DNA of 64,000 bases from Minwuia sp. (GTDB lineage Bacteria; Pseudomonadota; Alphaproteobacteria; Minwuiales; Minwuiaceae): the NCBI GenBank assembly GCA_029210175.1, contig JARGPL010000043.1:62001-126000 (forward strand). Direction: 5' to 3'. Positions 48,207 through 58,924 of the stretch are shown here, in pieces. Within the stretch, counting starts at the first letter, position 1. The number at the start of each line of letters is the position of its first letter. The position numbers and the translations under genes were made by a program. The notes under the pieces are model-generated. The model saw only the letters and a program-made list of their open reading frames with translations. It was not told the DNA's origin and made no database searches.

Positions 48207-48812
48207 ATGACTGCGGCCATCGAAGGCTTTCTTCTCAGCATTGGTCTGATCCTGGCAATCGGCGCGCAAAACGCCTTCGTGCTGCGCCAGGGGCTGAAGC
48301 GTCAGTATGTCTTCACGGTCACCACGATATGCGCCCTGTCGGACGCAGCGCTGATCGGGGCGGGTGTGTTCGGGTTGGGCAGCCTGATCCGTGAGGTGCC
48401 GGATCTGATCATGGTCGTCACGGTCGGCGGTGCCGTCTTCCTGTTCGTCTATGGCGCGCTGGCGCTGCGCCGCGCGCTCTCCCCCGGGGCGCTGCAGGCG
48501 GCTGAGGATCAGGGACTGAGCTATCGTGCGGCAATCCTCACCGTGTTGGCTTTCACGTTCCTGAATCCCCACGTCTATCTCGACACCGTGGTCATGCTGG
48601 GCAGCCTGTCCGCACGCCATGATCTGGATGGACGCATGGCCTTCTGGCTTGGCGGCGCGCTGGCTTCTGCCACCTTTTTCTACAGCCTGGGCTACGGCGC
48701 GCGCTGGCTTTCGCCATTGTTTGCGCGGCCATCGGCCTGGCGGGTCTTTGACGTGATCGTCGGCGTGATCATGTGGGGCATCGCCGCATCCCTGCTGGCG
48801 ACGCTGTTCTGA
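48207..48812 (+). CDS. LysE/ArgO-family amino acid exporter
   Basis: A 201-residue inner-membrane exporter with six predicted helices. GAQNAFVLRQGL near the N-terminus and FTFLNPHVYLDTVVMLGS in the middle are signatures of the LysE/ArgO subgroup that exports arginine or lysine. No LysG/ArgP-type regulator gene is next to it. It converges with the DUF4167 gene end to end with no gap. Confidence 0.92.
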   Translation: MTAAIEGFLLSIGLILAIGAQNAFVLRQGLKRQYVFTVTTICALSDAALIGAGVFGLGSLIREVPDLIMVVTVGGAVFLFVYGALALRRALSPGALQAAEDQGLSYRAAILTVLAFTFLNPHVYLDTVVMLGSLSARHDLDGRMAFWLGGALASATFFYSLGYGARWLSPLFARPSAWRVFDVIVGVIMWGIAASLLATLF

Positions 48813-49817
48813 TCAGTCGGCGGCGTCTTCCGACGGGGTTGTGTCAGGTGCTGCTTTCGCAGCGGCTGCGGCCTGTTTGGCTTCTGCCGCAGCTTCCATT
48901 TCGGCGCGTGTCCGCCGGGGGCGCCGCACCCGCTTCACCACACGTTCCAGACCAGCCGTATCGGATTCTTCGACCTGTACGGCCGCTGGCTCGACGGCGC
49001 CGTCTGGCTGTGCGGTGACTGTCGGCTGCTCGGCGTTCTCGTTCACCTCGACGGGTTCGATACGGCGGGAACGCTGCGGCGCGCGCGGTGCCTTCTCCGC
49101 GCGTTCGGGCGCTTCCTGGCGTTCCTGATTCTCCGAACGGTTCTGATCATCATCATTGCGCTGGTCACGGCTGTCATCGTTGCCCTGATTGCGCTGGCCG
49201 CGGTTGTCGTCGTTGCGCTGCTCGCGCTGCTCGCGCTGGCCGCGGTTGTCGTCGTTGCGCTGCTCGCGCTGGCCGCGGTTGTCGTCGTTGCGCTGCTCGC
49301 GCTGGCCACGATTGTCGTCGTTGTTGCGCTGCTCGCGCTGGCCACGGTTGTCATCGTTGCCCTGATTGCGCTGACCGCGATTGTCGTCATTACGCTGATT
49401 GCGCTGGCCACGGTTGTCGTCGTTGCCGCGGCCCTGGTTGCGCCGCTGGCCACGCCGGGGGTCATCGGGCTGATCCTGTTCAGAGAAATCGCGATCCTCG
49501 TCACCACCGGATCCGTTGCCCTGATCCTGATCGCCATTCGAATCCTGCTGCTGGCGGTTCGGGTTCTGACCCTGGCCCGGCGTCTGCTGGCTCGACATGA
49601 TGCGGTAATAGTGCTCGGCGTGCTGCCAGAATCCTTCCGCACCAATGGGGTCACCGGTGGCCTGGGCATCGCGGGCAAGCTGGCTGTATTTCTCATACAC
49701 CTGGCTCGCATTGCCACGGATCTTGCCTTCCGGCCCGTTGCTTTCGAAGCTGCGATTGGGATTCGGTGCGCGGCGGTTTGTACGACCGCGCGCACGGTTC
49801 TTGTTTGGTGCTCTCAT
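48813..49817 (-). CDS. DUF4167 protein with long Arg/Asn/Asp/Gln repeat region
   Basis: A 334-residue protein. The N-terminal DUF4167 domain (about 10-70, with ARGRTNRR, SNGPEGKIRG and QVYEKYSQLARDAQATGDPIGAEGFWQHAEHYYR) is common in alphaproteobacteria and has a RNA-binding-like composition, though its function is unknown. Residues about 125-225 are a low-complexity array of DDNRGQR(E/N)Q units, followed by an acidic and basic tail. The ATG at 49817 is taken because the domain starts there. Confidence 0.85.
   Translation of the reverse strand: MRAPNKNRARGRTNRRAPNPNRSFESNGPEGKIRGNASQVYEKYSQLARDAQATGDPIGAEGFWQHAEHYYRIMSSQQTPGQGQNPNRQQQDSNGDQDQGNGSGGDEDRDFSEQDQPDDPRRGQRRNQGRGNDDNRGQRNQRNDDNRGQRNQGNDDNRGQREQRNNDDNRGQREQRNDDNRGQREQRNDDNRGQREQREQRNDDNRGQRNQGNDDSRDQRNDDDQNRSENQERQEAPERAEKAPRAPQRSRRIEPVEVNENAEQPTVTAQPDGAVEPAAVQVEESDTAGLERVVKRVRRPRRTRAEMEAAAEAKQAAAAAKAAPDTTPSEDAAD
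49153..49440 (-). repeat. 33-bp in-frame tandem repeat array
   Basis: About seven units of a 33-bp sequence encode an 11-residue motif centred on DDNRGQR, with some units shortened or partly duplicated. Nucleotide identity between units is high (repeated CGGTTGTCGTCGTTGCGCTG-like blocks), which points to recent expansion and possible length variation between strains. Confidence 0.85.
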
Positions 49818-49993
49818 TGATCCGCCAAATAGTCGCTTCGGGAAACCATCCATCGTCTTGTGACGAGGCATGTCTGCTCGCGCTGATACGCTTCTTTTTG
49901 AGCTGTCGGCACAGGGGATATGCCAAATGACACATCACGCCCGAAGTCCGTGAGCGAAAGCTACGGCCTGGGACCGACATTTCCAAGTCCTTT

Positions 49994-50866
49994 TTACGCT
50001 GAATCCGTTGATTTCAGCGTGATGCCGCGTTCGATGTCACCCAGATCACGAACGGCATGGATGGTTTCAAGGCCAGATTGCCGTGCAATTGTCCGAACAG
50101 CTTCCCCCTGGTCCTGACCGAATTCGAACACGACGACCCCGTTCGGCAACAGGCGCGGGCCGACATGCGGACATATCTGGCGATAGGCATCCAGGCCATC
50201 CGTGCCGCCGACCAGGGCCAGCCGGGGTTCATGGTCACGCACTTCCGGCTGAAGACCTGCCATATCCGCTTCGGTGATGTAGGGCGGGTTGCTGATGATC
50301 AGATCAAAGCTGGCGGCGATGCCGTCCAGCCAGTGGCCAGTCTGAAACATTACCCGGTTGGCCAGCCCGAGGGTCCGGGCATTGTCGCGCGCGACGTGCA
50401 GCGCGGCTTCCGAGATATCAACACCCGTGCCCATCGCCATCGGGCGCTCCGCCAGCAATGTCAGTATCAGGCAACCGCTGCCGGTGCCGAGATCAAGGAT
50501 CTTCACCGGTCGGTCAGGGGACAAGAAACTCAGGGCCATCTCGACAACGCATTCTGAATCGGCTCGCGGGTCCAGCACGTCAGGTGTCACGCGGAACAAA
50601 CGGCCAAAGAATTCCCGGCTGCCTGTCAGATGCGATACCGGCGCCCGCAGCAGCCGACGCGCGATCAGTGACTGAAATGCCCGTGCCTCCGGCCTGGCAA
50701 CGGCGCGCATGGATCCGGGCAGCAGGCTGGCAGGGGCAACGTTCATGGCATGGCCCAGCAGGACCCGGGCGTCGAGGCGCGCCGTCGGAATGCCACCATG
50801 CCGCAAGCGCGTCGTTGCTTCATCCAGCAATGCCCCGACGGTCGCGGGATCAGGCGTCCTCTGCAA
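49994..50866 (-). CDS. prmC: Peptide chain release factor N5-glutamine methyltransferase
   Basis: A 290-residue SAM-dependent methyltransferase that methylates the GGQ glutamine of RF1 and RF2. SAM motif [10 protein letters not shown] and the substrate motif NPPY ([13 protein letters not shown]) are intact, after an N-terminal helical domain. The start appears to be TTG within the end of prfA (17-base overlap). The prfA-prmC order is the classic arrangement and links the enzyme to its substrate. Confidence 0.94.
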   Translation of the reverse strand: MQRTPDPATVGALLDEATTRLRHGGIPTARLDARVLLGHAMNVAPASLLPGSMRAVARPEARAFQSLIARRLLRAPVSHLTGSREFFGRLFRVTPDVLDPRADSECVVEMALSFLSPDRPVKILDLGTGSGCLILTLLAERPMAMGTGVDISEAALHVARDNARTLGLANRVMFQTGHWLDGIAASFDLIISNPPYITEADMAGLQPEVRDHEPRLALVGGTDGLDAYRQICPHVGPRLLPNGVVVFEFGQDQGEAVRTIARQSGLETIHAVRDLGDIERGITLKSTDSA

Positions 50867-51932
50867 GGCTTTCCAGCCGCCGTGCCTGGTCTTCGGCCAC
50901 CAGCGCCTCGATCACTTCCCCCAAGGCGTCGCCGCTGACGATCTCGGACAGTTTGTAGAGGGTGAGGTTGATGCGGTGATCCGTCATCCGCCCCTGCGGG
51001 AAATTGTAGGTGCGAATGCGTTCCGACCGGTCACCGCTGCCGACCTGCTGGCGACGGTCTGCGGCGCGTTCCCCGTCGACGCGCTGACGTTCGGCATCGT
51101 ACAGGCGCGCGCGCAGGACCTTCATGGCCTTGGCGCGGTTCTTGTGCTGGGATTTCTCGTCCTGCTGGGTGACAACCAGCCCGGTTGGCAGATGGGTGAT
51201 TCTGACGGCCGAGTCCGTTGTGTTGACCGACTGGCCCCCGGGACCGGATGCGCGATAGACGTCGATGCGCAGGTCCTGGTCATCGATCACCACGTCCACT
51301 TCCTCGGCTTCCGGCAGGACGGCCACGGTCGCGGCAGATGTGTGGATGCGACCGCCGGACTCCGTCTGCGGCACCCTTTGCACGCGGTGGGTCCCGGATT
51401 CGAACTTCAGCTTGGCAAAGACATTGCTGCCATTGATCTCCGCGATGCCTTCCTTCAGACCACCAATGTCTGTCTCACTGATCTCCATCGCCTGGAACCG
51501 CCAGCCTGATAGCTCCGCGAAGCGCTGGTACATGCGAAACAGATCCCCCGCGAACAGCGCCGCCTCATCGCCGCCCGTGCCTGCCCGGACTTCCAGAATG
51601 GCACTGCGGGCGTCGGCTGCATCACTCGGCAACAGCAGGATCATCAGGGCGCGCTCGTGTTCCGGGCGGCTGGCGTTCAGCGCATCCAGCTCCCCCCGTG
51701 CCAGGTCGCGCATCTCGGCGTCACTGTCCGGGTCATCCAGCATGGACTGCAGATCGGTGATCTCGGCATCCACCGCGTTCAGGTGGTCGATGCCCTGAAC
51801 CACCGGAGTCAGTTCCGCATACTCGCGTGCCAGGTCAGCAAAATCGTCGCGTTCCCCGCCACCTTCGGCCATCAGGGCCTCCAGCTCGTCATGCCGCGCC
51901 TTGATGCGGCGCAAACGGTCGAGCGGGATCAC
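50850..51932 (-). CDS. prfA: Peptide chain release factor 1
   Basis: The 360-residue class I release factor for UAA and UAG. The catalytic GGQ is in [17 protein letters not shown], and [22 protein letters not shown]-type sequence marks domain 2. Standard length. It overlaps the 3' end of hisS by four bases and the 5' end of prmC. Confidence 0.97.
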   Translation of the reverse strand: MIPLDRLRRIKARHDELEALMAEGGGERDDFADLAREYAELTPVVQGIDHLNAVDAEITDLQSMLDDPDSDAEMRDLARGELDALNASRPEHERALMILLLPSDAADARSAILEVRAGTGGDEAALFAGDLFRMYQRFAELSGWRFQAMEISETDIGGLKEGIAEINGSNVFAKLKFESGTHRVQRVPQTESGGRIHTSAATVAVLPEAEEVDVVIDDQDLRIDVYRASGPGGQSVNTTDSAVRITHLPTGLVVTQQDEKSQHKNRAKAMKVLRARLYDAERQRVDGERAADRRQQVGSGDRSERIRTYNFPQGRMTDHRINLTLYKLSEIVSGDALGEVIEALVAEDQARRLESLAEDA

Positions 51933-53188
51933 ACGCGACTTCCGCTGAATGATGCCATGGCGGTCGTGATCTGTGGCAGCGTGACTTCGGTCTGCTCCCC
52001 CGTGGCCAGGTTGCGCACCTGCACGAGGCCCTTGGCCAGTTCATCATCACCAAAGATCAGCGCCGCGACGGCTCCGGCCTTGTCGGCCCGTTTCATGCGC
52101 TTGCCGAGGTTTCCCCGGAACGCCTGATCGACGATGAAGCCTTCACGGCGGAGGGCCTGACCGATCTTCAGGGCTTCGGTCTCTGCCGCTTCACCGATAG
52201 GGATCAGCGCAATCGGCTGTGGTGCTGCCGCGGTGACCCCCGACAGCATCGCCAGACGTTCGATACCGCCTGCCCAGCCGATTCCGGGTGTTGCCGGGCC
52301 GCCCAGCTGTTCGATCAGGCCATCATAGCGGCCACCCGCAATCACTGCGCCCTGCGCACCGAGCGCGTCCGTCACGAACTCGAAGGCGGTGTGCGTGTAA
52401 TAGTCGAGGCCGCGCACCAGCCGTGGATTGATCTCGTAGGCGATGCTCAGCGTGTCCAGCCCGAACAGCACGGAGCCGAAGAAGTCCTGGCTCTGCTGGT
52501 TCAGGTAATCACCGAACAACGGAGCATCGGCGACCAGCTTGCGGTCGCCTTCATCCTTGGAATCCAGGATGCGCAGCGGGTTGCGGCCCAGCCTGTCCTG
52601 GCTGTCCTTCGACAGCTTGTCGCGGTGGTCGGAGAAATAGCTGACCAGTGCTGCCCGATAGGCATCCCGGCTTTCCGGATCGCCAAGCGTGTTCAGGTTC
52701 AGCACCGTCTTGTGCAGCACATCCAGGGTGTTGAGGATCTCTGTGCCAACCGCGATGACTTCCACATCCGCCGCAGGTTCCGGTGCGCCGATGATCTCCA
52801 CATCAATCTGATGGAACTGGCGCTGCCGTCCCTTCTGCGGACGTTCGTAGCGGAACATGGGACCGGCCCCGAAGGCGCGAAACGGCACACTTTGCTGCAG
52901 GCCGTTGGAGATGAAGGCGCGACAGATTGCAGCCGTGTACTCGGGGCGGAGCGTGATCGATTCGCCACCCCGGTCGTCGAACGAATACATCTCCTTCGAC
53001 ACGACATCCGAGGTTTCACCCATCGAACGCGCGAAGACATCCGTGAATTCGAAGATCGGGGTCGCCATTTCCCGGTAGCCATAGGTGGCGGATACGCGAC
53101 GTGCCGTCGCGATTACCTCGGCATGGGCGCCGAAGGCATCGGGCAACAGGTCATGGGTGCCGCGAACGGGCTGGGCTTTGGCCATCAT
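51929..53188 (-). CDS. hisS: Histidyl-tRNA synthetase
   Basis: A 419-residue class II tRNA synthetase. Class II motif 2 ([21 protein letters not shown]), the HisA-type [12 protein letters not shown] block and motif 3 ([13 protein letters not shown]) are present, with the C-terminal anticodon-binding domain from about 320. The ATG at 53188 is chosen over a TTG two codons earlier. It belongs to the ispG-hisS-prfA-prmC run. Confidence 0.97.
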   Translation of the reverse strand: MMAKAQPVRGTHDLLPDAFGAHAEVIATARRVSATYGYREMATPIFEFTDVFARSMGETSDVVSKEMYSFDDRGGESITLRPEYTAAICRAFISNGLQQSVPFRAFGAGPMFRYERPQKGRQRQFHQIDVEIIGAPEPAADVEVIAVGTEILNTLDVLHKTVLNLNTLGDPESRDAYRAALVSYFSDHRDKLSKDSQDRLGRNPLRILDSKDEGDRKLVADAPLFGDYLNQQSQDFFGSVLFGLDTLSIAYEINPRLVRGLDYYTHTAFEFVTDALGAQGAVIAGGRYDGLIEQLGGPATPGIGWAGGIERLAMLSGVTAAAPQPIALIPIGEAAETEALKIGQALRREGFIVDQAFRGNLGKRMKRADKAGAVAALIFGDDELAKGLVQVRNLATGEQTEVTLPQITTAMASFSGSRV

Positions 53189-53235
53189 TTTCAACTTGTC
53201 GTTAGAGTTTCTGTCAGATCGGCGAGGGGGGCTGT

Positions 53236-54366
53236 CTAATCGGCGGCTTCCGAAGCTTCTGCTGCTTCGGCGGCCTGAATGGCGGCCACGCGGGTTTCCA
53301 CCATGTCGACGATATGATCCACCAGCTTGTCATCATCCACATTATGGTCCGCGATGCCGCCGACATAGACCTTGTGGCTGCGCCCCCTGGCACCGCCGGT
53401 CAGGCCGATATCGGTCTCGCGTGCTTCACCGGGGCCATTCACGACGCAGCCGATGATCGACAGGGTCATTGGTGTGGTGATGTGGGCCAGGCGTTCTTCC
53501 AGCGTCTCGACGGTCTTGATCACCTGGAACCCCTGACGCGCGCAGGACGGGCAGGAAATGATGGTGACTCCGCGGCGACGGAGGCCGAGAGATTTCAGGA
53601 TCTCGTAGCCGACCTTCACCTCCTCGACCGGATCAGCCGACAGCGATACCCGGATGGTGTCACCAATGCCTGCCCAGAGCAGGGAGCCAATGCCGATGGC
53701 GGACTTCACAGATCCGCCGATCATGCCGCCCGCTTCCGTGACACCAAGATGCAGCGGATAATCACAGGCTTCCGCGAGACCGTTGTAGGCGGCGACGGAC
53801 AGGAACACGTCCGATGCCTTCACGGAGATCTTGAATTCGCGAAAATCGTTGTCTTCCAGAATGCGGGCGTGGTCGAGGGCGCTTTCGACCATGGCCTCTG
53901 GGCAAGGCTCCCCGTATTTCTCCAGCAGGTGTCGCTCCAGGCTGCCGGCATTGACGCCGATGCGCATGGAACAGCCATGATCGCGTGCCGCCTTGACCAC
54001 TTCGCGTACCCGCTCCGGCGATCCGATGTTGCCGGGGTTGATGCGCAGGCAGGCCGCACCCGCTTCCGCCGCCTCTATGGCGCGCTTGTAGTGGAAATGA
54101 ATGTCCGCCACGATGGGAACAGACACCGCGCCGACGATCTTGCGCAGTGCCTTCGTCGCATCCTCGTCGGGGCAGGAAATGCGCACGATATCCGCGCCAG
54201 CGTCCTCCGCTGCCCGAACCTGGGCGATGGTGCCTTCCACGTCCGAAGTGACCGTGTTCGTCATGGTCTGCACCGAAATCGGTGCATCACCCCCAACCAG
54301 CACGTTTCCGACCCGGATCTGGCGTGACTTGCGCCGGTAGATATCGCGATAGGGACGAACGCTCAT
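53236..54366 (-). CDS. ispG: 4-hydroxy-3-methylbut-2-enyl diphosphate synthase
   Basis: The 376-residue [4Fe-4S] enzyme of the MEP isoprenoid pathway. The TIM-barrel part has [10 protein letters not shown] and [11 protein letters not shown]; the C-terminal cluster domain has cysteines in CPSCARQGF and [11 protein letters not shown]. The C-terminus ends in an Ala/Glu-rich tail ([10 protein letters not shown]). It lies 47 bases upstream of hisS on the same strand. Confidence 0.97.
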   Translation of the reverse strand: MSVRPYRDIYRRKSRQIRVGNVLVGGDAPISVQTMTNTVTSDVEGTIAQVRAAEDAGADIVRISCPDEDATKALRKIVGAVSVPIVADIHFHYKRAIEAAEAGAACLRINPGNIGSPERVREVVKAARDHGCSMRIGVNAGSLERHLLEKYGEPCPEAMVESALDHARILEDNDFREFKISVKASDVFLSVAAYNGLAEACDYPLHLGVTEAGGMIGGSVKSAIGIGSLLWAGIGDTIRVSLSADPVEEVKVGYEILKSLGLRRRGVTIISCPSCARQGFQVIKTVETLEERLAHITTPMTLSIIGCVVNGPGEARETDIGLTGGARGRSHKVYVGGIADHNVDDDKLVDHIVDMVETRVAAIQAAEAAEASEAAD

Positions 54367-54548
54367 GACCCGATCCTTGTTTCCGTTGGGCAGAGTGCGG
54401 CGGCAGCTTCAGGATTGCCGCGCAGTCTCGCCGGGCATTGTTACGACATGGCGGCAGCAAAGACGAGGGCAAGGGACGCTGATTGTCGCAAGGCGTGCTG
54501 TGACGGCGGGCGGCACCATGAGCCAGTCGCCAGCTTGAACATGCGCCG

Positions 54549-55835
54549 CTAACGCCCTGTGCTGTTTGCCAGCAACCAGTCGGCGTCGAGCGCCAGATTG
54601 TTCTGCCTGTCGGCAAGGCGCGCGACGGAACCCAGTTCCTTGCCATCCACGATCAGCTGCAACCCTGAAACGTTGTTGCTGCGGATCAACAGGCCATCCA
54701 GATCGGGCGCGCGGTATTCGTCACCTGCCCGCAGCACGCGGTGGGGCAGCACAGTGCGTCCCCCCGCCTGCTTCACCAGAATCTGTGCCTGTTCCGTCGC
54801 GCGGATGACAATCCGCGCATCCCGGTTCGCGACGCCAAAGACCCGCGGTACATATTCCGTGCGCGGCGCACTGGGTGGCAGCGGTGGCGGGCCAACGGCA
54901 GCAATGACTGCAACCGGTGCTTCGGGAACCGCTGAATCTGTCTGGGCCTGCGCATCGGCTGCGATGTCCCGGTCCGGCGCCGCGCTGCCGGTCTCGTCGG
55001 TACCGCGTTCTTCGGCTGTTTCCCGTATCACGGTCTCGGCTGCCGTATTGCCATCCCCGGCGGGCGTTTCCGTATCAGTGTCCGCATTCACCGTGGCGAC
55101 ATTGATCGCGGTCAGCGGCAGCGGTACATCCGCGATGGCCGGGGCAGGCAGGTCTGCAGCCAGATCGGCGGTCAGATCAGGACGGGCATCGGCGGCATTG
55201 GCGGCCATGACGCTTCTGGGTGACGGGCCGTTCGCATCGGCTGCAACCCGCTGTTCCTCATCCGATTCGGCCGACGTGGATGCGAAGGGCTGACGTGACA
55301 CTTCCGGCGTGACCTGGCGCGCAATGCGATCAGGCACGGCGGGCACCAGATCGACAAAATGGTCATCCTGACCGTTGAAGAAGAACCAGCCGCCATAGAC
55401 AGCGGCGCCCAGCAGCACGGCGATCAGCAGCGTTGCGGTACCTGGTCGACGGTTTTCATGCTGGGGAACCGGAAATTCCAGACGCCGGCTGTGGCCGCCG
55501 GTCCCGGCCTCATCCTTGAACATCTGGACGCAGACATCCCCATCGGCACCCAGGAATTCCGCATAGCTGCGCAGGAAGCCGATGGCGTAGATCCGCCCCG
55601 GCAGGTCACCGAACTTGCCCGCTTCGATCGCTTCCAGGTAGGGCGCGCGGATACGCAGGCGTTCGGCCACTTCGGAAACCAGCAGGCCATAGTGTTCCCG
55701 CTCCGCCCGCAGTTCGGCGCCAACACCGCGATAGATGCCTTCACCCTCGCCTTCCGGCTCCACCACTTCATGCAGGTTCAGCCGCCTGCCGCGCGTTTCC
55801 GTTTCGTCAGGAATGTCGCGGCCGCTGTCGGGCAT
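54549..55835 (-). CDS. rodZ: RodZ-like cytoskeletal membrane protein (HTH + DUF4115)
   Basis: A 428-residue bitopic protein. The N-terminal helix-turn-helix domain (about 35-105, VGAELRAEREHYGLLVSEVAERLRI-like) binds MreB in known RodZ, a single helix crosses the membrane near 133-154, a long Pro/Ala/Asp-rich periplasmic linker follows, and a DUF4115 domain closes the protein. It should help maintain rod shape. Its place next to ispG is a common alphaproteobacterial order. Confidence 0.88.
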   Translation of the reverse strand: MPDSGRDIPDETETRGRRLNLHEVVEPEGEGEGIYRGVGAELRAEREHYGLLVSEVAERLRIRAPYLEAIEAGKFGDLPGRIYAIGFLRSYAEFLGADGDVCVQMFKDEAGTGGHSRRLEFPVPQHENRRPGTATLLIAVLLGAAVYGGWFFFNGQDDHFVDLVPAVPDRIARQVTPEVSRQPFASTSAESDEEQRVAADANGPSPRSVMAANAADARPDLTADLAADLPAPAIADVPLPLTAINVATVNADTDTETPAGDGNTAAETVIRETAEERGTDETGSAAPDRDIAADAQAQTDSAVPEAPVAVIAAVGPPPLPPSAPRTEYVPRVFGVANRDARIVIRATEQAQILVKQAGGRTVLPHRVLRAGDEYRAPDLDGLLIRSNNVSGLQLIVDGKELGSVARLADRQNNLALDADWLLANSTGR

Positions 55836-56093
55836 GGTGAATCGTGGCTCCCAGTCTCAATTCGCATCCGTCCATGTCGATCGCTGTCTTGCTGCATCGA
55901 CATCGTTCCATTGTGTCACCGATGCATGTGATGCCCCGGTACAACAGTGCCTGTGGAAAGGTGTGGGATAACCTCGCCGGATGACCCATCCGACGGAACC
56001 ACATTCCGCAACGCACCATTTCAGTGTCTTAACGAACTTTGGAAGACAGTAGAAGCGAAATCTGGCGCAAAATGGGCAGGATTCAGCGGTTGT

Positions 56094-58355
56094 TCAGACC
56101 TTCACGCCGTTGTCTCTGGCATAGGCCTCGAACAGTGGCCGCAGACTGCTTTCGTGGCGCTGATCCAGCTGCGCCATTTCTTCCCGCAGTGCACCAGCAT
56201 TCAGGGAAAGGATCATTTCCTTCACCGCACCGATCGCGTTTGGCCGCATCGACAGTTTGCGGAAACCCAGCGCCACCAGAACCATCGCTTCAAGCGGTCG
56301 GCTGGCCATCTCACCGCAGATCGAGAACTCGACGTCGGACGCCTGGCAGAGATCCGAAATGCGCCGCAGCGACGACAGGAACCCGGGGCTGAGCGTGTCG
56401 TAGCGGCTGGCGACCCTGGCGTTTCCGCGGTCTGCCGCATACATGAACTGCATCAGGTCATTTGATCCGATGGACACGAAGTCGACGCGTGGCAGCAACG
56501 CAGGCAGGCGCCAGACCAGCGCCGGTACTTCCAGCATCACACCGACCTTCAGGCTGGCCGGTCCCTCGCGCCCGCGATCATGCGCCCACAGGACTTCCCG
56601 CAGCAACAGGGCGCGGGCCGCCTCATATTCGGCAACATCCGCGATCATGGGGAACATCACCCGCAGTTCCCGCCCGCTGCTGGCGGCAAGCAGGGCGCGC
56701 AGCTGCATGCGGAACAGCGCTTCCTGATCCAGCGAGATACGTACCGCGCGCCAGCCCATTGCGGGGTTCGCTTCCGGGTCGCGCTTCATGTAGGGCAGCA
56801 ACTTGTCGCTGCCCACATCAAGGGTGCGGAAGATCACAGGCCGGTCTCCGGCCGCATCCAGGACATGCTTGTAGTACTCCGACTGCTCCTGCATGCGCGG
56901 CAGCCGGGACCGCACCATGTAATGCAGTTCCGTTCGATAGAGGCCAATGCCGGCAGCGCCGGTTTCATCCAGGTGTCGCAGGTCGAGAAGCAGGCCGGCG
57001 TTGCAGTGCAACTCCACATCAACACCATCCAGGGTGACGGCACGAACATCGCGCAGGGCGCGGCGCCGGGCCTCGACTTCCTGCTGCATCGCTTCGGTTT
57101 CGCCAAACGCCTTGATCACATCGCTGTCGGGGCGCACGAACACCTGGCCATGGTCGCCATCGATGATCACCAGATCGCCGGGGTCGACCCTGTCAGTTGC
57201 GCCCTTGCAGCCACCGATCACCGGGATATTTAGGGCTCGGGCAACGATGGACATGTGGGATCCGACGCTGCCCTGTTCCAGGATCACGCCGCGCAGCTTG
57301 GTTTCATCGAAGTCCAGCAGTTCTGCCGGTCCCATGTCCCGCGCGATCAGCACGACGTCGTCCGGCAGGTCCCGGTCCAGCGCCGTGATGCCCGTGTTCA
57401 GACGGTTGAACAGGCGGTTGGCGAGATCATCCATGTCGGCCAGGCGGGCGCGGATATAAGGGTCCGGAATCTTGCGGAACCGGGCGCGGGTCTGATCATG
57501 CACGCGCTTCACCGCGGCCTCCGACGTGAAGCCGGTATCCACCGCCTCACGCATGCGCCGCTGCCATCCGGGATCGTGGGCAAACAGGCGAAATGCCTCC
57601 ATCACCGCCCGGGATTCGCCTGCCGCAACGGCAGGCTGGGCCAGCATCTCGTCAATCTGCGCATGGATGTCCTGGATGGCATCGTCCAGGCGAATGCGCT
57701 CCGCCTCCGGATCATCGGCCATGGTCTGTCGCACGCTGATTCGGGGGGCGTGCAGAACAGCTTTCCCCTTGGCAAAGCCGTCAGACAGGCTGCGACCGGC
57801 AAGCCGCGTTGGCAGCCCGTTGCTGCGGACGGATTCAGCCGCGGTCTCCGGCGGTACGAGGGCGCCGGACGCGATCATCTGGCCGAACACCAGCGCCAGC
57901 ATCTCCAGCGCTTCCTGTTCCTCATCCTGATAGTCACGGGCGGAGACGTTCTGCACCACCAGCACGCCAACGACCCGGTCGCCGTGCAGGATGGGCACGC
58001 CGAGGAACGACATGTAGGCTTCTTCGCCGGTCTCCGGTCGCGGTTCGAAGGCGGGGCTGGATCGTGCATCACGCAGCCTGACGGGCAGGCTGGTCTCCGC
58101 CACGTGACCGACCAGGCCGACACCCGGTTCAAGTCGGGTCAGATGCACGGCTTCCCTGCGCAGTCCCTCGGTTTCAAAGAGTTCGAATGAGCCGTCCGCC
58201 CGTCGGACGTAGATCGAACAGACCTCCGCATCCATGTTGCGCGCGACCAGACCCACCACCTGCGACAGACGGACCTCGGGCGGGTCGGCCGATTGCATGA
58301 TGGCCCGGAAGTCGCTCAGAAGCTGGCGTGACTGCTGTGCAGCATCACGTTTCAT
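56094..58355 (-). CDS. ptsP: GAF-domain phosphoenolpyruvate-protein phosphotransferase (EI-Ntr)
   Basis: A 753-residue enzyme I of the nitrogen-related PTS, passing phosphate from PEP to NPr. An N-terminal GAF domain (about 5-165) precedes the EI domains. The phosphohistidine is H367 in GSVGSHMSIVARALNIPV; the PEP-binding TIM barrel ends with FSICGEMASRPLEA. GAF-linked EI-Ntr responds to glutamine and 2-oxoglutarate, matching the GlnK/Amt theme. The ATG at 58355 is chosen over a TTG 27 bases upstream. Confidence 0.95.
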   Translation of the reverse strand: MKRDAAQQSRQLLSDFRAIMQSADPPEVRLSQVVGLVARNMDAEVCSIYVRRADGSFELFETEGLRREAVHLTRLEPGVGLVGHVAETSLPVRLRDARSSPAFEPRPETGEEAYMSFLGVPILHGDRVVGVLVVQNVSARDYQDEEQEALEMLALVFGQMIASGALVPPETAAESVRSNGLPTRLAGRSLSDGFAKGKAVLHAPRISVRQTMADDPEAERIRLDDAIQDIHAQIDEMLAQPAVAAGESRAVMEAFRLFAHDPGWQRRMREAVDTGFTSEAAVKRVHDQTRARFRKIPDPYIRARLADMDDLANRLFNRLNTGITALDRDLPDDVVLIARDMGPAELLDFDETKLRGVILEQGSVGSHMSIVARALNIPVIGGCKGATDRVDPGDLVIIDGDHGQVFVRPDSDVIKAFGETEAMQQEVEARRRALRDVRAVTLDGVDVELHCNAGLLLDLRHLDETGAAGIGLYRTELHYMVRSRLPRMQEQSEYYKHVLDAAGDRPVIFRTLDVGSDKLLPYMKRDPEANPAMGWRAVRISLDQEALFRMQLRALLAASSGRELRVMFPMIADVAEYEAARALLLREVLWAHDRGREGPASLKVGVMLEVPALVWRLPALLPRVDFVSIGSNDLMQFMYAADRGNARVASRYDTLSPGFLSSLRRISDLCQASDVEFSICGEMASRPLEAMVLVALGFRKLSMRPNAIGAVKEMILSLNAGALREEMAQLDQRHESSLRPLFEAYARDNGVKV

Positions 58356-58445
58356 CCGATTGGCCCCCCACGGGCTCTTCAATATCTGTGTCTGCGGTTC
58401 GGCGTCCCGATCCCGTCAACTCTTGCCCTGATGCGTGTCCGGGCG

Positions 58446-58473
58446 CGCCAATGCAACACTTAATGTTGTGGCG
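58446..58473. promoter_or_regulatory. Inverted repeat upstream of ptsP
   Basis: CGCCA-ATG-CAACA pairs with TGTTG-TGGCG around CTTAA, a 10-bp stem with a 3-base bulge, about 90 bases before ptsP. It could be an operator or an mRNA hairpin in the ptsP leader. Role inferred from position only. Confidence 0.35.
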
Positions 58474-58490
58474 TGGTCATTGGTTCCTCA

Positions 58491-58682
58491 TCAGGCGCCA
58501 AGTATCTTCCAGACGCCCGATGACTGCAGCACGGGCGTGTCATCCACCCAGAGCCTGCCGGTCAGGACGCCACAGGTTGCCGGGCCTTCAGTTGCTTCGC
58601 GAACCCAGGTGGGGCCGATGTGGCCGCTGAAATTGCCCTGACCCGTGACCTGCACGAACCCTTCCGGCACCAGATGTTGCAT
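58491..58682 (-). CDS. Short reading frame resembling the N-terminus of a PaaI-type thioesterase
   Basis: A 63-residue frame beginning MQHLVPEGFV with GGAGAG upstream. VPEGF then F-x-x-H-I-G-P-x-W-V-R recalls the opening of hot-dog thioesterases of the PaaI group, but the catalytic helix and the rest of the fold (another 70-80 residues) are absent. It may be a truncated remnant, a true small protein or a chance frame. It is on the same strand as ptsP and upstream of it. Confidence 0.4.
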   Translation of the reverse strand: MQHLVPEGFVQVTGQGNFSGHIGPTWVREATEGPATCGVLTGRLWVDDTPVLQSSGVWKILGA

Positions 58683-58700
58683 TTCGCCAAGCTCTCCATT

Positions 58701-58728
58701 CCCGTGTGACGGGCTTTCTTATCACGGG
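58701..58728. promoter_or_regulatory. Inverted repeat in the intergenic region
   Basis: CCCGTG and CACGGG form a 6-bp inverted repeat around a 16-base centre, between the short thioesterase-like frame and the 59-codon frame. A possible operator; weak support. Confidence 0.22.
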
Positions 58729-58924
58729 ATTTGCATGCTTCCAGCGAATCCGCCGCATCGGGCACATGCAGGCACCACGATTGTTGCCTTGTTTGCCTGC
58801 AAGGGTGAGACTCCGGCGCGGTGCAGTCGCGCGACTCACCTGATTTCGACCGGGTGCGAGGATTTGTTAACCATGGTTGTGCGAACGTGTAAGTGCCCAA
58901 TGGCCCATGTGGAGCACGCCAGCC

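Noticed and set aside
58562-58900. 112-codon minus-strand frame overlapping the thioesterase-like fragment
   Set aside because: Basic, low-complexity composition and no ribosome site; the shorter overlapping frame is more protein-like.
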